The position numbers were made by a program, and so were the translations under genes. Under the pieces are notes generated by a model that saw nothing but the letters and a program-made list of their open reading frames with translations, made no database searches and was not told where the DNA came from. Of a DNA stretch of 5,273 nucleotides, positions 1 to 4,110 are shown in pieces. Origin of the DNA: an uncultured Oscillospiraceae bacterium (GTDB lineage: Bacteria; Bacillota; Clostridia; Oscillospirales; Acutalibacteraceae); NCBI GenBank assembly GCA_900550095.1, contig URRG01000195.1:1-5273 (forward strand), read 5' to 3'. The stretch's first letter is position 1, and each line of letters starts with the position of its first letter.

Positions 1-1
1 T

Positions 2-517
2 AAAAAGGGAACCCTGCAGATCGGCCCCTGCGAAAAAAAGCAAGTTTTCACCCCTTATCCGGAAAGCAGACCGGAGGGCGTTCCCCTTCCTCCCATAACC
101 GTCCGGACCCTCCCCTCCACAGACGAGGGCGCGGCCTTCCTCGTATATGCGGACGGCGTTGCCATCTATTTTGCCGGGGATATGAACTGGTGGTACTGGG
201 AAGACGAACCGGATCCCTGGAATCCCGATATGGCCCAAATGTATACGGAGCGCATGGATTCCCTGAAGGGGGAAAAAATCGACCTGGCCTTTCTTCCGGC
301 AGATCCGCGCCTGGGGCCGGAAATGGTTCTAGGCCTGGATTATTTCATGGGCGCCGTAGGGGCGCAGATGGTCTTCCCCATGCATTTCTGGGACGACTTC
401 TCCATCTTTGACTCTATAGAAAACGATCCCCGGACGGAAGGCTACAGACAAAAAATCGTCCGTATCTCCCACACCGGGGAATGGTTCTCTTATTTAAAAG
501 AAATCCCTGAAAAATGA
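2..517 (+). CDS. MBL-fold metal-dependent hydrolase, C-terminal part (5' truncated by window edge)
   Basis: The frame is open from base 2 to a TGA at 515-517 and gives 171 residues with no plausible start, so the gene begins outside the window. Seen: a beta strand ending in AGD at residues 58-60, the typical motif-4 metal-bridging Asp of the metallo-beta-lactamase fold; then NWWYW; an ADPRLG stretch at 100-105; and FPMHFW at 125-130, whose His128 fits the motif-5 metal ligand. The N-terminal HxHxDH motif would lie upstream and is not visible. Family knowledge: this layout fits the UlaG-like/Lactamase_B_3 branch of cytoplasmic hydrolases, which covers many substrates, and the substrate here is not identifiable. 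The gene converges on the VOC gene with only 31 bp between stop codons, and I see no clear terminator hairpin there. Confident in the fold, not in the reaction. Confidence 0.85.
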   Translation, partial: KKGTLQIGPCEKKQVFTPYPESRPEGVPLPPITVRTLPSTDEGAAFLVYADGVAIYFAGDMNWWYWEDEPDPWNPDMAQMYTERMDSLKGEKIDLAFLPADPRLGPEMVLGLDYFMGAVGAQMVFPMHFWDDFSIFDSIENDPRTEGYRQKIVRISHTGEWFSYLKEIPEK

Positions 518-548
518 CAGCGGCGGGGAAGCCTGGAAATGCCGGGGC

Positions 549-911
549 TCAGTGGTCCAGAATCTCGATCCAGTAGCCATCCGGATCCTCTATAAAGTAT
601 AAATCCATATCCGTGTTTTCAAAGCAGATGCAGCCCATTTCCTCATGTAAGGAGTGGGCTTTCTTTTTATCCTCCACCTGGTAGGCTACGTGGAATTCCC
701 CTTCCCCCAGGTCATAGGGCTGAGGATGGTCCCTCAGCCATGTGAGCTCCAAAAGGGCTTCGCTGGAGCCATCCCCCAAAAATACAATCGTAAACGCTCC
801 TTCGGGCCCGTGCACCCGCCGGACCTCTTTGAGCCCAAGGGCCTTTTCATAAAATGCCAGGCTCTTTACCAAATCCCTGACATTGAAGTTGGTATGAAGA
901 TACTTTGCCAT
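549..911 (-). CDS. Glyoxalase I-like VOC family metalloenzyme
   Basis: A 120-residue protein starts at ATG 911, chosen because AAAGGAG lies 6 nt upstream on the minus strand and because the homologous reading MAKYLHTNFNVRDL begins there; the frame stays open further upstream but that part is not protein-like. It has two beta-alpha-beta-beta-beta VOC modules, roughly residues 3-57 and 72-118. All four metal ligands of bacterial glyoxalase I can be matched: His6, Glu55 (in LLELT), His74 (in EFHVAY) and Glu116 (in YWIEIL). The EDPDGYWIE signature is at 108-116. E. coli GloA uses the equivalent His-Glu-His-Glu set to convert the hemithioacetal of methylglyoxal into a lactoyl-thiol ester. The protein is slightly shorter than GloA. 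It lies 86 bp downstream of the lipoprotein gene on the same strand with no obvious terminator or promoter between, so co-transcription is likely. The thiol cofactor is unknown; glutathione is uncommon in Clostridia. Another VOC activity remains possible. Confidence 0.9.
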   Translation of the reverse strand: MAKYLHTNFNVRDLVKSLAFYEKALGLKEVRRVHGPEGAFTIVFLGDGSSEALLELTWLRDHPQPYDLGEGEFHVAYQVEDKKKAHSLHEEMGCICFENTDMDLYFIEDPDGYWIEILDH

Positions 912-997
912 CCTGTTCTCCTTTCTCTGCTTTTCCAGCCATATGCGGCGCCTCTTCTTCCGGAAACCGCTTTCATCCGCACAGCTTATTCTGAAAA

Positions 998-1672
998 TTA
1001 CTGGACTTTCAGGTTCTCCAGGAACGCGTCCCGCGCCTTCGTGATATCGCTGCCGTTTACCTCTGTAAACAGCAGGCATACCGTCTTTTGAGGCGCGTCT
1101 ATGAAATACTGCTGGAATTTCATAGGAACGCCATCCTTTGTGAGCGAATACTCCAGCACGTACATATCGTATCCCTCGAAAACGTCCTCTTTAAAATCGG
1201 AAAATTGAAAAGCCTCAAGAGATGCATATTTCTTTTCGGCCTCTTTCTCAAAATCCTCCCGCGTATAGGAATCAAAGGCGGGATCCTTTTCCGTCACCTG
1301 CACTGAAATCGTATCCACCGATTCCTCCGGGTAGTTTTCCGGGACAAAGGTCGCCTGCGAGGAATCTTCCTCCAGCAGCTTCCATCCCTCCGGCGCTGTG
1401 CAGGAATAGCCGTCACCCAAGTAGGAACCGTCTTCCTGCAGGCCCGTTTTTCCCTCGGAGGAAGCGGCAGAAGAAGGGGACGAAACCGAGGAAGACGCAG
1501 AGGAGCCCTCTGACGCTTCCAAAGAGGAAGCTGAGGAAGCCGAGGCGGCAGAGGAGGCAGCGGAAGACGGCGCGGAAGAGGAAACGGCGGATTCTCCGGA
1601 ACCTCCTCCCGAACAGGAAGCCGCAGAAGCCATAAGCAGCACGGCAGTAAGGCACACTATCGCTTTTTTCAT
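998..1672 (-). CDS. Secreted lipoprotein with Ser/Ala-rich linker and PsbP-like C-terminal domain
   Basis: A 224-residue protein starts at ATG 1672, chosen because AAGGGAG sits about 8 nt upstream and because the start gives a proper signal peptide; an in-frame extension to 1750 would bury it. Residues 1-20 are a type II signal: KK, a hydrophobic core (AIVCLTAVLLMA), then ASAASC with Cys20 as the probable lipidation site. The -3 residue is Ala rather than the commoner Leu, so the lipobox is slightly degenerate. Residues 21-74 are a low-complexity tether with 27 Ser and 12 Ala of 54. Residues 77-224 form a compact domain (SYLGDGYSCTAPEGWK at the start, a YTREDFEKEAEKKY helix, and strands such as FEGYDMYVLEYSL and MKFQQYFID) resembling the PsbP/Mog1-like small domains common in Firmicute lipoproteins. 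The likely location is the outer face of the membrane. No catalytic residues are evident and the function is unknown. It is first in the two-gene minus-strand unit with the VOC gene. Confidence 0.85.
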   Translation of the reverse strand: MKKAIVCLTAVLLMASAASCSGGGSGESAVSSSAPSSAASSAASASSASSLEASEGSSASSSVSSPSSAASSEGKTGLQEDGSYLGDGYSCTAPEGWKLLEEDSSQATFVPENYPEESVDTISVQVTEKDPAFDSYTREDFEKEAEKKYASLEAFQFSDFKEDVFEGYDMYVLEYSLTKDGVPMKFQQYFIDAPQKTVCLLFTEVNGSDITKARDAFLENLKVQ

Positions 1673-1691
1673 AAGAATCTCTCCCTTTCCC

Positions 1692-1712
1692 GGCGCGGAC
1701 GGCTTCCGCGCC
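1692..1712 (-). repeat. Perfect GC-rich hairpin immediately upstream of the lipoprotein ribosome binding site
   Basis: The arms GGCGCGGA (1692-1699) and TCCGCGCC (1705-1712) are exact reverse complements of 8 bp around a 5-nt loop. In the lipoprotein mRNA the stem ends only about one base before the purine-rich GGAAAGGGAG that contains the Shine-Dalgarno. It does not pair with the Shine-Dalgarno itself and has no U-tract, so it is not a terminator. It could protect the 5' end or affect ribosome loading. A second, AT-rich hairpin, CGGAAAA/TTTTCCG (1779-1785 and 1791-1797, 5-nt loop), lies farther upstream in the same leader. The rest of the 1673-1902 spacer holds the promoter and nothing else recognisable. 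Confidence 0.6.
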
Positions 1713-1840
1713 TGTATACGGTATGTATGATTTACACGGCCCAAAAACAAAATATATGGGACTCACAGGGGCCGCAACCGGAAAAAGAGCTTTTCCGCCC
1801 CCCGCCGGAGAAAGAGCCGCCGAGCCCTCCATACCCTGCT

Positions 1841-1869
1841 AGTATAGCAAAACCTGGAGGAAAAAGCAA
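1841..1869 (-). promoter_or_regulatory. Sigma-A promoter of the lipoprotein-VOC unit (extended -10)
   Basis: Read on the minus strand, TTGCTT (1869-1864) is followed by a 17-bp spacer and TATACT (1846-1841). TGC directly before the -10 gives the extended -10 form TGnTATACT. The predicted start is near 1834, giving a leader of about 160 nt before the ATG at 1672. The -10 lies inside a small palindrome, TGCTA-GTA-TAGCA (1837-1849). A weaker alternative closer to the gene is TTGTTT (1750-1745) with TACATA (1727-1722), also 17 bp apart. Sequence match only. Confidence 0.55.
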
Positions 1870-1902
1870 AAATCCGGCGCCGCTTCCGCCCCTTTGTGCC
1901 TT

Positions 1903-2751
1903 TCAGGAAAAAGCGCCTTCCTCTCTGCGGCCTGCCGGACGCAGCAGGCGCTCCTTGGTTTCCGCCGGGCCGTAACCGAAGATCCGGCGGTAGGAGCGGT
2001 AAAAGGTGGAATAATCCCTGAAGCCCGCGTTCAGAGCCGCCTCCATGGCGGACTGCCCCCCCAGCAGAAGCTGCTGGGCCAGGACCGAGCGCTTGAAATT
2101 GATGTAATTCCCCACAGTGGTTCCCGTGGCGGACTGAAACACACGATTCAGATGGTTTTTGCTGATAAAAAAATGATTTGCTATCCCTTTCAGGGGGAGA
2201 GGTTCCGGAAGATGCTCGTTGATATACTGCAGGATCTCTTCAGCCGAATGGGCTCCCTCCCCTTCCCCGCCGGGAGCAGCGGAGCCGCAGACAACGGCCA
2301 GCTGGGTCAGAAGGGCTTCCAGCCTGCAGCGGACGGCCACCTGCCGCAGAGGGCCGTGAAATTCCCCGCATTGCAGAAGGGAATCGCAATATTGACGGAA
2401 ACGAAGAGGCTCCCGCAGACGCACATGGATTCTGCCGCTGTGAAAAGGGGCAAGAAGGAGCTCCTCCTCTTCCTTCGGAAGAATTTCAGGAAGAAAATGG
2501 AGGGCATACCTCTCATAGGGTTCGCTGGATTCCACCTGGACCCCGTGGAAAGCGTTGGCAGGAATAAGGAGCAGGCTGTTGGGTTCCGGCAGAAAGAGTT
2601 TCCCCTCCACCCGGTACTGCACCCTGCCGCTGAGAAAATAATAGATTTCATAAAAGCTGTGGCAGTGAAGGGCAAAGGACACGTTGGGATTGGTGGTAAT
2701 GGAGTGATGGCAGGAAATGTTCTCCTCCTGCAGCTCTTTTTTGGAATGCAC
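1903..2751 (-). CDS. AraC-family transcriptional regulator with N-terminal cupin sensor domain
   Basis: A 282-residue protein starts at a GTG (2751). The start is supported by a strong AGGAGG about 7 nt upstream and by the absence of a better start. Residues 20-90 form the cupin-type ligand-binding domain: a HCHSFYEIYYFLSG segment at 29-42, typical of the AraC sensor barrel, then LLLIPANAFHGV at 60-71. Residues 170-270 are the AraC/XylS DNA-binding domain with two helix-turn-helix units: LKGIANHFFISKNHLNRVFQ (187-206), and AMEAALNAGFRDYSTFYRSYRRIFGYGP (235-262), which matches the family's conserved second HTH and its GF..YSTF/F..YR..G..P pattern. Length is usual for the family. Family knowledge: such proteins bind a small molecule, often a sugar, and act on nearby promoters. 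It is divergent from the isomerase gene, whose spacer carries 21-bp-spaced direct repeats overlapping this gene's own -35, so autoregulation and control of the divergent enzymes are inferred. The C-terminal tail (RPAGRREEGAFS) is uninformative. Confidence 0.93.
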   Translation of the reverse strand: MHSKKELQEENISCHHSITTNPNVSFALHCHSFYEIYYFLSGRVQYRVEGKLFLPEPNSLLLIPANAFHGVQVESSEPYERYALHFLPEILPKEEEELLLAPFHSGRIHVRLREPLRFRQYCDSLLQCGEFHGPLRQVAVRCRLEALLTQLAVVCGSAAPGGEGEGAHSAEEILQYINEHLPEPLPLKGIANHFFISKNHLNRVFQSATGTTVGNYINFKRSVLAQQLLLGGQSAMEAALNAGFRDYSTFYRSYRRIFGYGPAETKERLLRPAGRREEGAFS

Positions 2752-2802
2752 GGTTCTCCCTCCTCTTCAGCGCGTATCCAGCTTCCTTCTATATCCCTTC
2801 TG

Positions 2803-2831
2803 ACTATACTACAATATGGTGATTTTTGCAA
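2803..2831 (-). promoter_or_regulatory. Sigma-A promoter of the AraC-family regulator gene
   Basis: Read on the minus strand, TTGCAA (2831-2826) and TATAGT (2808-2803) are separated by exactly 17 bp. The expected start is near 2796, giving a leader of about 45 nt before the GTG at 2751. The -35 is embedded in the first TTTGCAATG box of the candidate operator, which suggests that a bound regulator would block this promoter. Confidence 0.65.
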
Positions 2832-2863
2832 TGTGGATCTTCCCCTTTGCAATGGAAGATTTC
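2825..2863. promoter_or_regulatory. Candidate AraC-family operator: two direct repeats with 21-bp period
   Basis: TTTGCAATG-N6-TTC occurs at 2825-2842 and again at 2846-2863, an exact 21-bp offset, with all 12 defined positions identical. Family knowledge: AraC-family proteins carry two HTH units per monomer and commonly bind direct-repeat half-sites about two helical turns apart, often next to or overlapping a -35. Here box 1 covers the -35 of the regulator's own promoter. Box 2 covers the -35 position of the plus-strand extended -10 at 2872-2880. The same stretch also contains an inverted repeat, ATCTTCC (2837-2843) and GGAAGAT (2854-2860). Binding by the adjacent regulator is inferred. Confidence 0.55.
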
Positions 2864-2871
2864 AGCCGGAA

Positions 2872-2880
2872 TGCTATACT
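2872..2880 (+). promoter_or_regulatory. Extended -10 promoter facing the isomerase gene
   Basis: TGCTATACT is an extended -10 (TGn plus TATACT at 2875-2880) with no good -35 at 16-18 bp (the 17-bp position reads ATGGAA). A poor -35 covered by an operator half-site is the usual picture for an activator-dependent promoter of the AraC class. The predicted start is near 2887, leaving a leader of about 260 nt before the ATG at 3148. The same 9-mer TGCTATACT forms the -10 of the lipoprotein promoter on the other strand. Confidence 0.5.
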
Positions 2881-2887
2881 TTTCTTA

Positions 2888-3104
2888 CGTTCGGTTTTTC
2901 CGCAAGCCCCGGCATGCTCACAGCAGGAACGCACACAGCCTCCAGACCGTGCGCCGGCCCGGGAATCCTAAAAGAGATTGCATGCCGCGATGAAAGCCCG
3001 CAGAAGGGGGCCGCGGCTTTGCCTTATGAAAAAGGCTGCGCCGCGCCACCGGCAGGATCTCCATAGCCGGGCACAGGAAGACGTATTTGTCGTCAAAGCA
3101 TTTA
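2888..3104 (+). other. GC-rich structured leader / non-coding stretch before the isomerase gene
   Basis: No convincing gene lies here. Three local structures can be drawn in the plus-strand RNA. (1) CGGCATGC (2910-2917) pairs with GCATGCCG (2980-2987) and encloses CGCAC/GTGCG (2930-2934, 2949-2953). (2) A long hairpin at 3009-3047 has an 8-bp lower stem with one bulged C, a 3x3 internal loop, a 5-bp upper stem and a 6-nt loop. (3) CCGGC/GCCGG pairs at 3049-3053 and 3066-3070. None is followed by a U-tract. I do not recognise a known riboswitch. High GC makes chance pairing easy, so structure is a candidate only. Confidence 0.35.
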
Positions 3105-3123
3105 TTTGCAGTGTATATATATT
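3105..3123 (+). promoter_or_regulatory. AT-rich island with third TTTGCARTG box and possible proximal promoter
   Basis: TTTGCAGTG (3105-3113) matches the upstream operator core in 8 of 9 positions and directly precedes TATATATATT (3114-3123), which offers -10-like hexamers (TATATA, TATATT). A -35 is poor; TTGTCG at 3087-3092 is too far from the -10. This could be a proximal promoter starting near 3126, about 20 nt before the start codon, or a downstream regulator site. It stands out as an AT-rich patch in GC-rich surroundings. Confidence 0.35.
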
Positions 3124-3147
3124 CATATCAAAAAGGAGTTGTTTTTC

Positions 3148-3915
3148 ATGATGACCTTAGGCGCTCAGCTTTACACCCTGAGAAGCTACACGCAGAACGA
3201 AAAGGATCTGGCCTTCTGCCTGAAGAAAGTGGCGGAAATGGGCTACACCACTGTGCAGATCTCGGCTATCGGCCCCATCCCTGCACAAAAGGTCCGGGAG
3301 CTCTGCGAGGAAAACAATCTGAAGATCGTTCTGACCCACACGGATGTGAACCGGATCCTCAACGATACGGAAGCGGTGATCCGGGAGCACGAAACCATGG
3401 GCTGCCCCTATATCGGCATCGGCTATATGCCGGAAAAATACCACAGCGGGGAATGGATCGCTCACTTCGCCCCGGATTTCAAGGAGGCGGCCAAAAAAAT
3501 AGCCGCCGCGGGCAAGCTTCTTATGTATCACAACCACGATTTTGAATTCCGCAGAATCCCCGAACTGGGCGGGAAGCGGATCCAGGAATATCTGATGGAA
3601 AGCTTTGCGCCGGAAGAGCTGGGCTTTACGCTGGATACCTACTGGGTACAGGCGGCCGGCGGCGATGTGGTGGAATGGATCGACGCCCTGAAGGGAAGGC
3701 TTCCCTGCGTCCATTTGAAGGATATGGCCATGGAAAAGGGCGGCCAGGTCATGGCGCCTGTTATGGAAGGCAACCTGAATTTCCCCCGGATCCTTCGCCA
3801 TCTTGAAAAGGCGGGCACCAAATACATTCTGGTGGAGCAGGATACCTGCCGGGAAAGCCCCTTCGTGTGCCTGGAAAAAAGCTACCGGAACGTTTCCTCC
3901 CTGGGCTACAAGTAA
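3148..3915 (+). CDS. Sugar phosphate isomerase/epimerase-like TIM-barrel protein (xylose isomerase-like/AP endonuclease 2 fold)
   Basis: A 255-residue protein starts at ATG 3148. AAAAGGAG at 3131-3138 is 9 nt upstream; the next codon is also ATG, but the spacing favours the first. The frame opens earlier (3106), but that stretch reads through the AT-rich promoter area. The N-terminus MTLGAQLYTLR (2-12) is the typical first strand of the family. Candidate metal/active-site residues at barrel strand ends are MYHNHDFEF (126-134; His128, His130, Glu133), LDTYW (162-166; Asp163), CVHLKDM (187-193; His189), the EGNLNF loop (207-212) and ILVEQD (227-232; Glu230). This is the usual Glu/Asp/His/Glu divalent-metal set of IolE, tagatose-epimerase and YcjR-like enzymes. 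It acts in the cytosol, with no signal peptide. Substrate is not determinable; pairing with a Gfo/Idh/MocA enzyme suggests a keto-sugar or keto-glycoside. Divergent from the AraC regulator. Confidence 0.9.
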   Translation: MMTLGAQLYTLRSYTQNEKDLAFCLKKVAEMGYTTVQISAIGPIPAQKVRELCEENNLKIVLTHTDVNRILNDTEAVIREHETMGCPYIGIGYMPEKYHSGEWIAHFAPDFKEAAKKIAAAGKLLMYHNHDFEFRRIPELGGKRIQEYLMESFAPEELGFTLDTYWVQAAGGDVVEWIDALKGRLPCVHLKDMAMEKGGQVMAPVMEGNLNFPRILRHLEKAGTKYILVEQDTCRESPFVCLEKSYRNVSSLGYK

Positions 3916-3921
3916 AAAAGC

Positions 3922-3986
3922 CCGGAAGAACAAACTCCGGAAAGTGGCATAGGACGCTGCACCATACAGGAGCTGCAGGCACGTCC
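3922..3986 (+). other. Inverted repeats after the isomerase stop; possible weak terminator or attenuator
   Basis: CCGGA (3922-3926) pairs with TCCGG (3936-3940). Farther on, GGACG-c-TGC (3952-3960) pairs with GCACGTCC (3979-3986) as 8 bp with one bulged C and an 18-nt loop, followed by the pyrimidine-rich CTTCCTTCCCTTAG rather than a clean T-run. This is weaker than a standard intrinsic terminator but could reduce read-through into the oxidoreductase gene. Confidence 0.3.
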
Positions 3987-4032
3987 CTTCCTTCCCTTAG
4001 GCACGACACAGCTTTCACATCTTTTCTTACCT

Positions 4033-4038
4033 TATAAT
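4033..4038 (+). promoter_or_regulatory. Consensus -10 (TATAAT) upstream of the oxidoreductase gene
   Basis: A perfect TATAAT lies in the 195-bp gap, 72 bp before the start codon, and predicts a start near 4045. The -35 is poor at 16-18 bp (AGCTTT at 17 bp); TTCACA (4014-4019) is a good match but only 13 bp away. The 10-mer CTTTTCTTAC just upstream (4021-4030) also occurs at 2879-2888 by the isomerase-facing promoter. A separate or activator-assisted promoter for the oxidoreductase is plausible. Confidence 0.45.
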
Positions 4039-4110
4039 ACGGATATCCCGGCCGGCACAGACCGGAACGGATTTCATACAGAGTTTTCATAACTGAAAGG
4101 GAGAGAACAT

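Noticed and set aside
518..548. Bidirectional terminator between the convergent hydrolase and VOC genes
   Set aside because: I searched the 31-bp gap for an inverted repeat and found no stem longer than a few bases.
654..1091. 145-codon plus-strand frame across the VOC and lipoprotein 3' region
   Set aside because: It is antisense to two well-supported minus-strand genes and spans their intergenic gap; no motif is seen.
1222..1635. Arg/Lys/Pro-rich 137-codon plus-strand frame
   Set aside because: It is antisense to the Ser/Ala-rich lipoprotein tether; the basic composition is an artefact of reading that repetitive stretch in reverse.
1876..1890. Possible terminator after the AraC gene: GGCG/CGCC stem followed by ATTTTTGCTTTTT on the minus strand
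   Set aside because: The stem is only 4 bp with a 7-nt loop, too weak to call a terminator, and the T-rich stretch also serves as the -35 area of the lipoprotein promoter.
1894..3066. 390-codon plus-strand open frame antisense to the AraC regulator
   Set aside because: It mirrors the minus-strand gene, has no ribosome binding site at its start and reads as compositionally odd protein. The minus frame has clear cupin and HTH motifs and an AGGAGG-preceded start.
2914..3066. Small plus-strand ORF of 50 codons in the leader
   Set aside because: No Shine-Dalgarno precedes it, it overlaps the predicted hairpins, and it is only the tail of the antisense frame.
3157..3933. 258-codon minus-strand frame opposite the isomerase
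   Set aside because: It is a shadow of the TIM-barrel gene, without a supported start.
4072..4091. Direct repeat TTTCATA (4072-4078 and 4085-4091) before the oxidoreductase
   Set aside because: Seven AT-rich bases 13 bp apart in a leader are easily chance, and they do not match the TTTGCARTG box.
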